Of a DNA stretch of 45,959 nt, positions 8,985 through 17,655 are shown one piece after another. Position numbers and translations under genes: made by a program. The notes under the pieces were generated by a model. The model saw nothing but the letters and a program-made list of their open reading frames with translations, was not told the origin of the DNA and ran no database searches. Source of the DNA: an uncultured Eisenbergiella sp. (GTDB lineage Bacteria; Bacillota; Clostridia; Lachnospirales; Lachnospiraceae); the NCBI GenBank assembly GCA_904392525.1, contig CAJFMW010000037.1, positions 1 to 45,959 of the forward strand. The letters run 5' to 3'. Positions within the stretch are counted from its first letter, which is position 1, and each line of letters begins with the position of its first letter.

Positions 8985-9974
8985 GTGGCAACCATACAGG
9001 ATATAGCGGACAGGCTCGGCGTTTCCAAGGGAACCGTCTCCAAAGCGCTGAACGGAGCTCCGGATGTGAGCGAAACTTTACAAAAAACAATTCTGGAAAC
9101 TGCGGTTGAAATGGGATACACCATCCGGAAGCGCCGGGAAAAGAAAAAGCTCTGCATCCTCACGGAAAACCTGGAGTATGAAGAGCCGCATCAGTTCGGA
9201 TATGATATTGTTCTGGGCTTCCGCCAGATGGCTGAGCCCGCAGGATATGAGGTGGAAATCATCGACGTCACGGAAAAGCTTCAGAAAGCTTCTTCCTACG
9301 ACGTCTTTATGCTGAAAAACGGCTATGTGGGAGCCTTTGTCCTGGGATTTTCTCTCAACGATCCCTGGATGAAGGATTTTCAGACCGCCAAAACTCCCGC
9401 CGTCCTTTATGACAACTATATTCCGGCCAATCCGAATATGGCCTACGTGGGGATCGACAACAGCGAGGGAATGGAGCTTGCCGTCTCCCACCTGAAAAGC
9501 CTTGGCCACAAAGACATCGGCTACCTGAGCGGCGCTCTGGGCTCTCACATCATGCAGGTGCGCAATTCCGCCTTTTTTCACGCCATGCGGCAGAACGGGC
9601 TGAAGGCCGGCCCGGCGCAGACCGGAAGCTCCTACTATATCACCCAGTGCCTGGAACGCCACCTTCCCCGCCTGCTGGATATGGGAATCACCGGCCTCAT
9701 CTGCAGTCATGACCTGCTGGCCAATGCCGCCATGATCCAGTGTCAGCAGCTCGGCCTGCGCGTTCCTGCGGATATCAGCATAATCGGCTTCGACGATCTG
9801 CCCATGAGCGCTTACACTTCTCCTCCCATGACCACAATCCGCCAGGAAAGAGCGCAGCTCGGAAAAAGCGGCTACTATGCTCTGGCCAGCCTGATGAACG
9901 GTATTGCCATCGGCACCCTGCTGCTGCACGCCAGGCTGATGGTGAGAAGCTCCACTGCCAGACCGGCTACATAG
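8985..9974 (+). CDS. malR: LacI-family transcriptional regulator of the maltodextrin operon
   Basis: A 329-residue protein and the only gene on the plus strand. The N-terminal helix-turn-helix reads ATIQDIADRLGVSKGTVSKAL; the rest is a periplasmic-binding-protein-like sensor domain (VGIDNSEGMELAVSHL, DISIIGFDDLPMSAYTSPPMTTI). It ends LHARLMVRSSTARP, as expected for the family. The GTG at 8985 was chosen because AAAGGGG lies about 10 bases upstream and the helix-turn-helix then begins at residue 2, as is usual. Divergence from malE suggests it represses that operon and responds to a maltodextrin. That pairing and the symbol are inferred from position. Confidence 0.88.
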   Translation: MATIQDIADRLGVSKGTVSKALNGAPDVSETLQKTILETAVEMGYTIRKRREKKKLCILTENLEYEEPHQFGYDIVLGFRQMAEPAGYEVEIIDVTEKLQKASSYDVFMLKNGYVGAFVLGFSLNDPWMKDFQTAKTPAVLYDNYIPANPNMAYVGIDNSEGMELAVSHLKSLGHKDIGYLSGALGSHIMQVRNSAFFHAMRQNGLKAGPAQTGSSYYITQCLERHLPRLLDMGITGLICSHDLLANAAMIQCQQLGLRVPADISIIGFDDLPMSAYTSPPMTTIRQERAQLGKSGYYALASLMNGIAIGTLLLHARLMVRSSTARPAT

Positions 9975-10030
9975 CGCAGAAATCATTTCCTGAGCTCTTC
10001 TGCTTTATGACAGCTCTTTTAAACGGAGAA

Positions 10031-10051
10031 GGAGGCAGAAAAACTGCCTCC
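10031..10051. terminator. Hairpin between convergent genes, probable bidirectional terminator
   Basis: Arms GGAGGCAG and CTGCCTCC form an 8-bp stem with an AAAAA loop between the convergent ends of malR and the esterase gene. There is no clean T-run after the stem in either direction, so it is a weak intrinsic terminator at best. Confidence 0.5.
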
Positions 10052-10071
10052 CCGCTCTGCTTTTACTCCTG

Positions 10072-10881
10072 TCATACCTGCCTGTCCTGCAGCCGGATCT
10101 CCTGGATCCATTCCAACACCCGCTCAATGCCGGCATCCCAATATTTCCATTGATGATCTCCGTCCGCGTCTTCAAAAGTCAGATCAAAGCCCTTTTTCGT
10201 AAGAAAATCTCTGAGCCTGATGTTGTCCTGATACAGGAAATCCTGTTTCCCGCACCATTGATAGAGTTTTGGCTGCTTTCCGCCTTTTTGTGCCGCAAGC
10301 TCTGCCAGCTCAAATAAATCATCCCTGCTGCCTCTGATCTGCCTATTTCCATATACCGGCCCAAATGCATCTGGACCTCCCTTCGCTTCTTTCCGGATCC
10401 GTTCTGCCAGAGAAGCCACATCCACTGCGCCGGAAAGCGAAGCCGCTGCCCGGAACCGCTCTGGGAAGGCAAGAGCCAGCTTCAGGGCTCCGTATCCGCC
10501 CATGGACAGCCCTGCCGCAAACGTCATTTCCGGATTATCCGTCATATTCGGGAAAAGATCCTTACAGATCCCGGGAAGCTCCTCCGAAATATAGGTCCAA
10601 TAGCGGAATCCGTTCTCCATATCAGAATAAAAACTCAGATGCGCTCCCGGCATGATCACAATGATGCCCTTATCAGCCGCATACCGCTCCACACTTGTTC
10701 TCCTGGCCCATACCGTATGATCTCCATTGTAACCGTGAAGCAGATACAGCACCGGATAAGGTGGCTTAAAATGTCCTCCGTTGACCGGATTTATGATATT
10801 GATATTCTGCGGAAGGATTACATTGAGATTCACACTCATGTGCAGCACTTCCGAGAAACAGTCCACCGTAAGAAAAGCCAT
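10072..10881 (-). CDS. Alpha/beta-hydrolase esterase (esterase D / tributyrin esterase type)
   Basis: A 269-residue cytoplasmic serine hydrolase. The nucleophile motif GLSMGG is at 124-129 (Ser126); Asp214 (GKQDFLYQDN) and His243 (GDHQWKYWD) complete the likely triad. LYLLHGYNGDHTVW (about 46-59) supplies the oxyanion region. Relatives hydrolyse short acyl esters or S-formylglutathione; the real substrate is unknown. The ATG at 10879-10881, preceded by AAGGG, was chosen because upstream starts overlap the phosphodiesterase gene. It is last in the ugp operon, 16 bases after ugpQ, suggesting deacylation of an imported glycerol-containing ester. Confidence 0.82.
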   Translation of the reverse strand: MAFLTVDCFSEVLHMSVNLNVILPQNINIINPVNGGHFKPPYPVLYLLHGYNGDHTVWARRTSVERYAADKGIIVIMPGAHLSFYSDMENGFRYWTYISEELPGICKDLFPNMTDNPEMTFAAGLSMGGYGALKLALAFPERFRAAASLSGAVDVASLAERIRKEAKGGPDAFGPVYGNRQIRGSRDDLFELAELAAQKGGKQPKLYQWCGKQDFLYQDNIRLRDFLTKKGFDLTFEDADGDHQWKYWDAGIERVLEWIQEIRLQDRQV

Positions 10882-10897
10882 GGAATATCCCTTTCTT

Positions 10898-11728
10898 TTA
10901 TGATTCAAACGCTTCCGCCGCAAGGTCCGGACGGTTCGTAATAATACCGTCGCAGCCGGCCAGAACCAGCCCTTCCATTTCTTCAGTCCTGTCGCAGGTA
11001 TAAGGATTCACACCGATTCCACGGTCATGCATCTCTTTTACCAGATCCGGATTTTCCAGAACACTGTGATAATCCGGATGCAGATAATCCGGCCTGTAGG
11101 GCAGACTGTCCACCAGCTGAATCAGCGTATGAGATTCTCCTGCCCTCTCCAGAACCGCTTTCACATCTGAAACCGGATACTTTGCGGCAAAGACTGCCGA
11201 AAACTCCCTGAGAAGCCCCTGCATTTTTCCCTGAAAGGTAAGAAGTCCAACTTTGCATGTACTGTCCTTTTCCTTCAGCTGTCCAAGCAGATCCGCGTCA
11301 AAGGACGAATAGATCACACGGTCCGTGAGCCCGCTTTTCTGGACAATGGAAAGAACCTTCCCCGCGAAATCAACACCTTTATCCAGATGAGATTTCAGTT
11401 CCAGATTGATCACTTTCATATCCTTCAGAATGGGAAGCAGTTCTGAAAGCGTCAGAATCCGTTCCCCTTCAAATTCTTTTCCCTTATAGGAGCCAAAGTC
11501 ATACTGCTTCAGCTCCTCCAGCGTCTTCAGGAAAACAGCGCCCTTTCCATCTGAGGTATTATCAATAAAATAATTATGATGAACGACAATTTCTCCGTCA
11601 GCCGTAAGCTGCAGATCCGTTTCAATTCCGTCTGCTTTCAGACCGTATGCCTTCAAAAACGCAGCTTTCGTATTCTCGGGGGCATGAAAGGATGCCCCTC
11701 TGTGTGCCATAATCCGTATCTTATTCAT
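10898..11728 (-). CDS. ugpQ: Glycerophosphodiester phosphodiesterase
   Basis: A 276-residue GDPD-family TIM-barrel enzyme. Family residues are visible: HRG at 9-11, PENT at 17-20, ETD at 36-38 and His51 in VVHHNYF. The family hydrolyses glycerophosphodiesters to sn-glycerol-3-phosphate and an alcohol using a divalent metal. No signal peptide is present, so it acts after import. Its ATG overlaps the ugpB stop by 8 bases, indicating translational coupling with the glycerol-phosphate binding protein. The C-terminus (YTCDRTEEMEGLVLAGCDGIITNRPD) is complete. Confidence 0.93.
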   Translation of the reverse strand: MNKIRIMAHRGASFHAPENTKAAFLKAYGLKADGIETDLQLTADGEIVVHHNYFIDNTSDGKGAVFLKTLEELKQYDFGSYKGKEFEGERILTLSELLPILKDMKVINLELKSHLDKGVDFAGKVLSIVQKSGLTDRVIYSSFDADLLGQLKEKDSTCKVGLLTFQGKMQGLLREFSAVFAAKYPVSDVKAVLERAGESHTLIQLVDSLPYRPDYLHPDYHSVLENPDLVKEMHDRGIGVNPYTCDRTEEMEGLVLAGCDGIITNRPDLAAEAFES

Positions 11729-13100
11729 TCAGCAGTTCATTTCCTTTCGCTTCCAGCTCAGCCAGCGTGGTATCCACATCGGCATCATTCACCATAATTT
11801 CCGCCATCGCATCCGTCAGCTCCGCCTGAAATTCCACATAGCCCGGATTGTTCGGCCGTCCGGAAGCAATTTCAAGCTGATCCAGCGCCACCTTATACTG
11901 AGGATACTGCTCATACCATTCCACCATCTTATCATCTTCCACAGCGCTCTTTCTGGTCGCAAGATATCCCGTTACAATGCTTGCTTCCACCGTTTCATCT
12001 ATGGAAGTCATGAATTTGATATATTCCCATGCCGCATTCTGCTGTTCCTCGGACAGTCCGCTCAGCATGGCAATGTTGCATCCGCCGGTAGTAACGCCAT
12101 ACTGGGTTCCTTTCGGAATGAACGCCGTCTGCAGTCCAAAGCCCAGCTCATCTGCAATGGAAAGCATCTGGCTCAGTCCTCCGGTGGACTGGAAGAAGAA
12201 TGCCGCATCCTGATTCATCAGATCCGCACTCATCTTATCCGCCTCCGCGTAAGGATAAAGATGCGCCAGTCCTCTGTCACGCAGATCCTTAAAATAATTG
12301 ATAACCGTTCTGTCCACATCATTGTCCACCGTACACTGAGTCTCATCCTCATTTACCGTAAAGCCTCCCCAGGTCAGCATGAACGCTTCATGGAACCAGT
12401 AATTAATCGGCATGGAAATTCCGTATTTTCCCGTTGCTTCATGAACCTTCTCGCTCGCCTCCGCAACATCATCCCAGGTCTCTATATCATCCGGGTTTAC
12501 GCCGGCCTCTTCCAGCAGGGTGGTGTTCATATACAGAATGGATGTGGAGCGCAGAAAAGGAAGGGCATAGAAGGAATCGTCGATATAGCAGTTATACAGA
12601 AGCCCGTCATGGAAGTCGCTCATATCCAGTCCATCCGCTTCAATTCTGTCATCCAGGCTCTGTATCATGCCGCCTTCCGCGAACATTCCCACCGCTCCGA
12701 TTTCCAGCACCGTAAGCTGAGGTGCTGTTCCGGCAATGTAAGCCGCCTGCAGCTTCTGATGCAGATCCGTATATTCTCCCTGATATTCCGCTGTCACATG
12801 AATTCCCTTTTCAGCGCCAACCGTGCTGTTAAACCTTTCCGTTGCTTCACCGATATAGGTTTCCACCGTATCGGAGTTGGCAAACCAGAAAGTCAGTTCA
12901 ATGGTATCCTGGCTGCCGGAAGCATCAGCCTCGGTGGAGGCACCGGTGGTTTCTGCAGAAGAGGTCTGCGTTGAGGCCGTTTCTGAAGATGCCGTGCTGC
13001 TTCCTGCTGCATTTGCGCTTGCGCTTCCGCAGCCGGCAAGGGATGCAGTCATCGCTGCCGCTGCCAGTAATACCATGGATTTTCGAATCAATCTGTTCAT
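11721..13100 (-). CDS. ugpB: Extracellular solute-binding lipoprotein, UgpB-like
   Basis: A 459-residue family 1 binding protein. A lipoprotein signal peptide (MNRLIRKSMVLLAAAAMTASLAGC) is followed by a Ser/Ala/Thr-rich linker to about residue 65, then the binding domain. The sequence FFFQSTGGLSQMLSIADELGF and the C-terminal EIASGRPNNPGYVEF resemble sn-glycerol-3-phosphate binding proteins. The ATG at 13098-13100 gives the lipoprotein start and has AGGA upstream. Order in the operon is ugpC, ugpA, ugpE, ugpB, ugpQ, esterase. Glycerol-phosphate or glycerophosphodiester as ligand is inferred mainly from ugpQ; another sugar phosphate or oligosaccharide is possible. Confidence 0.85.
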   Translation of the reverse strand: MNRLIRKSMVLLAAAAMTASLAGCGSASANAAGSSTASSETASTQTSSAETTGASTEADASGSQDTIELTFWFANSDTVETYIGEATERFNSTVGAEKGIHVTAEYQGEYTDLHQKLQAAYIAGTAPQLTVLEIGAVGMFAEGGMIQSLDDRIEADGLDMSDFHDGLLYNCYIDDSFYALPFLRSTSILYMNTTLLEEAGVNPDDIETWDDVAEASEKVHEATGKYGISMPINYWFHEAFMLTWGGFTVNEDETQCTVDNDVDRTVINYFKDLRDRGLAHLYPYAEADKMSADLMNQDAAFFFQSTGGLSQMLSIADELGFGLQTAFIPKGTQYGVTTGGCNIAMLSGLSEEQQNAAWEYIKFMTSIDETVEASIVTGYLATRKSAVEDDKMVEWYEQYPQYKVALDQLEIASGRPNNPGYVEFQAELTDAMAEIMVNDADVDTTLAELEAKGNELLNE

Positions 13101-13172
13101 TTTCTCTTTTTTCCTTTCTTTACTCCGCGTATCTTCGCAGTTTTTCAGTTTCTGGCCATGCCAGGCCATCTA

Positions 13173-13994
13173 TTATTTCACACCAGTATAGGCGAAAGCT
13201 TTCAGAATCTGCTTTTGCGCGATGACAAAAGCAATCAGAATCGGCATCATCATGATCAGATTTCCCGCCATAATGATGTGATTGGCCACGCCTCCGTCCA
13301 CATCGCTCAATGCCGTAATTCCCACCGGAAGCGTGCGTACCGCGTCGCTGGTCGTCAGCACCTTGGCCCAGAAATAATCATTCCAGGTTCCGATAAAAGT
13401 CAGGAGCGCCAGCGTCGCTACCGTGCTACGCGACATGGGAAGCATGATTTTAAACATGATTTTCAGCTCCCCTGCTTTATCCAGCCGCGCTGCTTCAATC
13501 AGCTCTTTGGGCACCTGCATGAAATTCTGGCGAAGCATAAAAATGCCAAACGCGCTGGCCGCCTGCGGCAGGATCAGAGACCAGTAAGTATTAATCAGAT
13601 TCAGTTTGCTCAGGATCAAAAACACCGGAAGAAACACAAGCTGAGCCGGTATCATGGTAGTGGCAAGAACCGCTCCGAACAGTATTCCTTTTCCCCTGAA
13701 CTCATATCTGGCAAAGGCATAGGCCGCAGGAACAACCGTAACCAGCTGCAGTACCAGCACGCCGACCGTTACGATCACGCTGTTCCTTAAATAGTGGAGA
13801 AAATCTATGGACTCAAACGCGGTTACAAAATTAATAAACTGGGGATTGGATACCCAGAAAACCGGCGGCGACTGAAGCGTCTGTCCCAGCGTCTTGATGG
13901 ATGTGAGAGCCATCCAGTAAAAGGGAATGAAAAAGATCATAAACAGCAATGCGTTAATGATCCATCTCCCGGATTTTTTTGCTATCTTCTTCAT
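13173..13994 (-). CDS. ugpE: ABC transporter permease, UgpE/MalG family
   Basis: A 273-residue membrane protein with six predicted segments, the first at about 13-33. The EAA loop reads EAARLDKAGELKIMF followed by KIMLPMS, in the expected place about 90 residues from the end. It forms the membrane channel with the UgpA-like partner 18 bases upstream. An AGGAG-type site precedes the ATG. There is a 72-base gap before ugpB containing a short TGGCC/GGCCA inverted repeat of doubtful meaning. Confidence 0.88.
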   Translation of the reverse strand: MKKIAKKSGRWIINALLFMIFFIPFYWMALTSIKTLGQTLQSPPVFWVSNPQFINFVTAFESIDFLHYLRNSVIVTVGVLVLQLVTVVPAAYAFARYEFRGKGILFGAVLATTMIPAQLVFLPVFLILSKLNLINTYWSLILPQAASAFGIFMLRQNFMQVPKELIEAARLDKAGELKIMFKIMLPMSRSTVATLALLTFIGTWNDYFWAKVLTTSDAVRTLPVGITALSDVDGGVANHIIMAGNLIMMMPILIAFVIAQKQILKAFAYTGVK

Positions 13995-14012
13995 TTCTGC
14001 CTCCGAATCTAT

Positions 14013-14978
14013 TTATTGGTAATGCACTTTTTTCTGAAGCAAACTGAAATAAATCAGTGTCATAAAACCGACGATCAGCATCAGGACCACCCCCATAGCA
14101 GACGCATACCCTGTATGGTAATAGACGAATCCCTGCTGATAAAGCTCATATACCATCGTATTTGTTGCGTCGGCAGGTCCTCCGGCCGTCATCAGAGACA
14201 CACATTCAAAGGTCTTAAACGAGCCGATAATGCCTGTCAGGATGAGGAAAAAGAGGGTAGGAGACAGCATGGGCAGCGTAATCCGGAAGAAGGTGGATAC
14301 CGGCCTTGCCCGGTCCAGGGCCGCCGCTTCATACAGATATTGCGGAATCCCCTGCAGAGCAGCCACAAAAATCAGTACATAATACCCCAGGCTTTTCCAT
14401 ACATTCACAATCACCAGCGACAGCATCGCCACATTCGGGTCTCCCAGCCAGTTGACCGGATCCACGCCGAACAGGCTCAACACAAAGTTGAACAATCCTC
14501 TGTCCTCATCCATCATCCACATCCAGATAAAGGAAATGGAAACCAGAGAAACGATGTTCGGCATAAACATGACGTTTTGAAGAATTCTGTTAATCCTTGT
14601 ATTTCTCTTCAGATAAAGGGCGATTGCCAGACTCAGAACGATGGTTGCCGGAACCATCATCAGCATAAATCGGAAGGTGTTCCCCAGCACCTTCCAGAAT
14701 TCTCTGTCCGTAAACATGTCCAGATAATTCTTCAGGCCAATAAACTCCATGTCCGCAATCATGTTCCAGTCAAAGAAGCTGACATAAAGCATATAAAATA
14801 CAGGATAAATAACAAACACCATAAAAATTAGCATTGCCGGAAGGATCATCAGATAAGGGAGCGTCCAACGCAGAGCCGTATTTCCCATTTTTCTTTTTCC
14901 GGCAGTCCTGCTCTTTCTTAAAGGCAGGGGCTTTACCAGCATCCCCGGTGTTTTTACCAGATTTTCAGTCGCGTTCAT
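14013..14978 (-). CDS. ugpA: ABC transporter permease, UgpA/MalF family
   Basis: A 321-residue permease. A basic N-terminus (about 1-38) precedes six predicted segments starting LPYLMILPAMLIFMVFVIYP. The EAA loop reads EAAALDRARPVSTFF followed by RITLPML. It is translated from an ATG with AAGGAGGCAGGA directly upstream, 11 bases after the ugpC stop. It lacks the extra N-terminal segments seen in malF of this window, so the two importers are distinct paralogues. Confidence 0.88.
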   Translation of the reverse strand: MNATENLVKTPGMLVKPLPLRKSRTAGKRKMGNTALRWTLPYLMILPAMLIFMVFVIYPVFYMLYVSFFDWNMIADMEFIGLKNYLDMFTDREFWKVLGNTFRFMLMMVPATIVLSLAIALYLKRNTRINRILQNVMFMPNIVSLVSISFIWMWMMDEDRGLFNFVLSLFGVDPVNWLGDPNVAMLSLVIVNVWKSLGYYVLIFVAALQGIPQYLYEAAALDRARPVSTFFRITLPMLSPTLFFLILTGIIGSFKTFECVSLMTAGGPADATNTMVYELYQQGFVYYHTGYASAMGVVLMLIVGFMTLIYFSLLQKKVHYQ

Positions 14979-14989
14979 TCCTGCCTCCT

Positions 14990-16012
14990 TTACGCCCTCA
15001 TCCGGTTTTCACTCCGGTCGAAAAAGCAGATCTCCTTCCTTGGGATCCACATCACAACATTGTCCTGATAGCGGTCATCCGTATGATAGTCCCTCGCATG
15101 GATGCAGCCAAATGCAGTATCGATTTTATAGAGGATCTCCGCACCGAGCATTTCTCTGGTGAGCACTCTTCCTTCCATCCGGATGCTGTCCGGGATTTCC
15201 TGGAATTCCACATGCTCCGGCCGGAATCCTGCCCATGACGCTTTTTCCGGGAAGTTCCATGTTGCCAGACAGTTTGCCGCCTCTATCAGATTCATGGGAG
15301 GCGTTCCGATAAACTTTGCGGTAAACACATTTTCAGGATCTCTATAAATTTCTTCCGGACTTCCCTGCTGCATAATTTTCCCTTCATGCATCAGTATAAT
15401 GTGCGTTCCCATTGACATCGCCTCCGCCTGATCATGGGTCACATAAACAAACGTGCTTCCCAGCTTTTGATGCAGCTCAATCAGTTCTGTTCTGAGCTGT
15501 GCTCTGAGCTTTGCGTCCAGATTGGACAGTGGTTCATCCATCAGAAAAACCTTCGGATTTTTCACCATGGCTCTTGCCAGCGCCACCCTCTGACGCTGTC
15601 CTCCGGAAAGCGCGGCGGGCTTTCGGTTCATATACTCATTCAGTCCTGTAATCTCTCCGATTTCCTGAATTCTGCGGTTCCTCTCCGCTTTCGGTATTTT
15701 CGCGTTTTTCAGACCAAATTCAATATTTCCCCTTACTGTCATCGTGGGATAAATCGCATAATTCTGAAAAACCATCGCGATATCTCTCTCCCCCGGGGGA
15801 ACGTCCTTCATATCCTCTCCATCAATGGAAAGCTTTCCTCCGCTCACATCCTCCAGCCCTGCAATCATCCGTAAGGTTGTGGATTTTCCACAGCCGGACG
15901 GTCCCAGAAGAATGGTGAAGCTTCCTTCCCTGATGTCCAGATTCAGATCCTCTATGACCTGAACCCCTTTGTCATAAACCTTATCCACATGTTCCAGACT
16001 GATTTTGTTCAC
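14990..16012 (-). CDS. ugpC: Carbohydrate-type ABC transporter ATPase, UgpC/MsmK family
   Basis: A 340-residue ATPase. Walker A GPSGCGKST is at 37-45, Q-loop at FQNYAIYPTM (82-91), signature LSGGQ at 135-139 and Walker B FLMDEP at 156-161. A C-terminal regulatory OB-type domain (about 235-340) is present, shorter than in many homologues. The start is GTG at 16010-16012 with GAGAGGA upstream. It energises the UgpA-UgpE permease. In Gram-positive bacteria such ATPases (MsmK, MsmX) often serve several sugar importers, and the nearby malEFG operon has none, so a shared role is plausible but not shown. Confidence 0.92.
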   Translation of the reverse strand: MNKISLEHVDKVYDKGVQVIEDLNLDIREGSFTILLGPSGCGKSTTLRMIAGLEDVSGGKLSIDGEDMKDVPPGERDIAMVFQNYAIYPTMTVRGNIEFGLKNAKIPKAERNRRIQEIGEITGLNEYMNRKPAALSGGQRQRVALARAMVKNPKVFLMDEPLSNLDAKLRAQLRTELIELHQKLGSTFVYVTHDQAEAMSMGTHIILMHEGKIMQQGSPEEIYRDPENVFTAKFIGTPPMNLIEAANCLATWNFPEKASWAGFRPEHVEFQEIPDSIRMEGRVLTREMLGAEILYKIDTAFGCIHARDYHTDDRYQDNVVMWIPRKEICFFDRSENRMRA

Positions 16013-16049
16013 ACTGCATCCTCTCTTTTCTTATCAGTACGGTTTCTGT

Positions 16050-16077
16050 ACAATACAAATGCAATTCATACTGCCAA
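16050..16077 (-). promoter_or_regulatory. Possible promoter of the ugp operon
   Basis: TTGGCA (16072-16077), a 16-base spacer and TATTGT (16050-16055) on the minus strand lie about 38 bases before the ugpC start. The match is moderate. The 294-base gap 16013-16306 is AT-rich, holds this promoter and the terminator of the upstream gene, and shows no ORF of interest. Confidence 0.4.
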
Positions 16078-16241
16078 CTCTGCCATCATAGCATTGCATG
16101 ATTTTTCCTTCTATCAATCTCAGGTAAAGTAGTGTAAATTTTTGAGCAGGACTGTTAAGATTATTAAAAAAATTAGTGAAACAGGAAAAAATTTGTAAAT
16201 TATATTTATAAAATTAGATGTATCTTCCTAAATTTTCACAT

Positions 16242-16280
16242 AAAAAAGAAGCGGATTTTTCTGTTCCGCCTCTTCTTTTA
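16242..16280 (-). terminator. Intrinsic terminator after the SDR gene
   Basis: In the direction of transcription GAGGCGGA pairs with TCCGCTTC (one G-T pair) and is followed by TTTTTTA. It lies about 27 bases after the stop codon at 16307 and ends the nadC-SDR transcript. Confidence 0.82.
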
Positions 16281-16306
16281 TTCTACTTTTTCAGTTAGCC
16301 GCCGTT

Positions 16307-17197
16307 TTACCGTTTCCCGGACAGAGAAGTGTTCTTCCGGTCTTTCAGATAATGCTCAAGCCCTTCCCGGGCAGATAAAAAATGAATTCCCGCATACAGC
16401 GTTTTTTCCGGAGCCATACACAGATTACGTGGTCCATTGCTTCCTTCCAGCGCTTCGACCAGCCCTTCCGCTCCAAATTCCTCCATGGTGTCTCTGACAA
16501 TCTCATATATGCTTCCACAGGCCGGGCTTCCAAAATTATAGATGCCGGCCGGAAGCTTCCACGCCGTTTCCATATTACACACTACTTCCCATACGTCTGT
16601 CACCCCTCGATAATCTGTTTTGTAAAAACTCTGCGATTTCCCTTTCCTGAGCATCTCCTCCAGCATATCGGCAAGATTCCTTCTTCCTTTCCGCTGCTCC
16701 TCCTCCGTCAGTTCCCCATACATCCATGTGAGACGCAGAATGACGCTGTCAGGCTGCTCCTCGAAGCAGGCCGCTTCCGCCAGAAGCTTATGCTTCCCAT
16801 AGACGGGAACCGGGCTGCAGTGCTCCTCCTCTCTGTGAGGGCGCAGATATTCCTCCAGGCTCTCCTTTGCTTCCTTTTTCCGAAAATATACCTGATCCGA
16901 GCTGCACATGATCATGCGCGCCCCCGTCACTTTACAGGCCCGTGCCAGATATCGGGTTCCTTCCACGTTCACCCGCATGGAAAGCTCCGGATCCCTCTCA
17001 CATGCGCCCACATCGGAAATGGCCCCGCAGTGAACCAGCACATCCGGATGGAAGTCCTGCACCGCTTTCCGCGCACTCTCCTCCCGTGTAAAATCCAGTT
17101 CCTTATGAGACGGCGCCCATACTTCATATTTTTCTCTGTAATATATAAACAGGCGGCTTCCGAGGAAACCGCCCGCTCCTGTCAGCATGATCCGCAT
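16307..17197 (-). CDS. NAD(P)-dependent sugar-nucleotide reductase/epimerase-like SDR protein
   Basis: A 296-residue extended short-chain dehydrogenase. The N-terminal Rossmann motif is TGAGGFLGS (residues 6-14). VHCGAISDVGACERDPE (about 55-71) is typical of RmlD-like proteins. The active-site region is divergent: instead of the usual YxxxK at the expected place there is VYGKHKLLAE (about 134-143), which does supply Tyr and Lys. RmlD relatives reduce dTDP-4-dehydro-rhamnose, but no rml genes are near, so the substrate is unknown. The ATG has AAGGAGGCAGGC upstream and is 23 bases after the previous stop, so it belongs to the nadC transcript. Confidence 0.72.
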   Translation of the reverse strand: MRIMLTGAGGFLGSRLFIYYREKYEVWAPSHKELDFTREESARKAVQDFHPDVLVHCGAISDVGACERDPELSMRVNVEGTRYLARACKVTGARMIMCSSDQVYFRKKEAKESLEEYLRPHREEEHCSPVPVYGKHKLLAEAACFEEQPDSVILRLTWMYGELTEEEQRKGRRNLADMLEEMLRKGKSQSFYKTDYRGVTDVWEVVCNMETAWKLPAGIYNFGSPACGSIYEIVRDTMEEFGAEGLVEALEGSNGPRNLCMAPEKTLYAGIHFLSAREGLEHYLKDRKNTSLSGKR

Positions 17198-17220
17198 GCC
17201 TGCCTCCTTATCGAAGCGTT

Positions 17221-17580
17221 TTACGCCAGCATTTCATCCTTCTTTGCCAGGATCTTCTCTACAGCCGCACAGGCAGGACAGTCGCAGTAAACCGCTCCGG
17301 CTGCCTTGATTTCCTTTCCGTGGGCCGCAACCTCCTTCGCCTTCTCCGCTCCGAAAATCTTCACGCCCATCTCCGATTCCGCAAGGCCGATCAGACCGTC
17401 CACAGTGACGATGTCCTCTTCCAGCTCAGCGATGTACTTCTTCGTCTCCTCAGCCTCGTTCTCCGTTCCAACCGCATCCAGCCAGGCTATCGCCGCATCC
17501 TTCGCTTCCCGGCTGCAGCTTGCCGCGTTCATCAGCGCATGCGTCTGTTCAACCACATAATCCAGAACTTCTTTTTTCAT
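17221..17580 (-). CDS. Small conserved protein of unknown function (often labelled Hsp90-like)
   Basis: A 119-residue acidic, helical cytoplasmic protein (MKKEVLDYVVEQTHALMNA at its start). It has conserved Cys residues near the C-terminus in CDCPACAA, a possible metal or redox site. I recognise it as a type found in many Firmicutes and sometimes annotated as an Hsp90 chaperone, but no GHKL ATPase or Hsp90 domain is visible and it is far too short, so I do not adopt that name. The ATG at 17578-17580 has AAAGGAG nine bases upstream. It lies between nadC and the SDR gene. Confidence 0.75.
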   Translation of the reverse strand: MKKEVLDYVVEQTHALMNAASCSREAKDAAIAWLDAVGTENEAEETKKYIAELEEDIVTVDGLIGLAESEMGVKIFGAEKAKEVAAHGKEIKAAGAVYCDCPACAAVEKILAKKDEMLA

Positions 17581-17655
17581 TGGAAGATCTCCTTTCTTCT
17601 TCATTGATAGCATCATTGTAGCAGGAAGCCCGGCGGAAATCCAGCACGAAATCCG

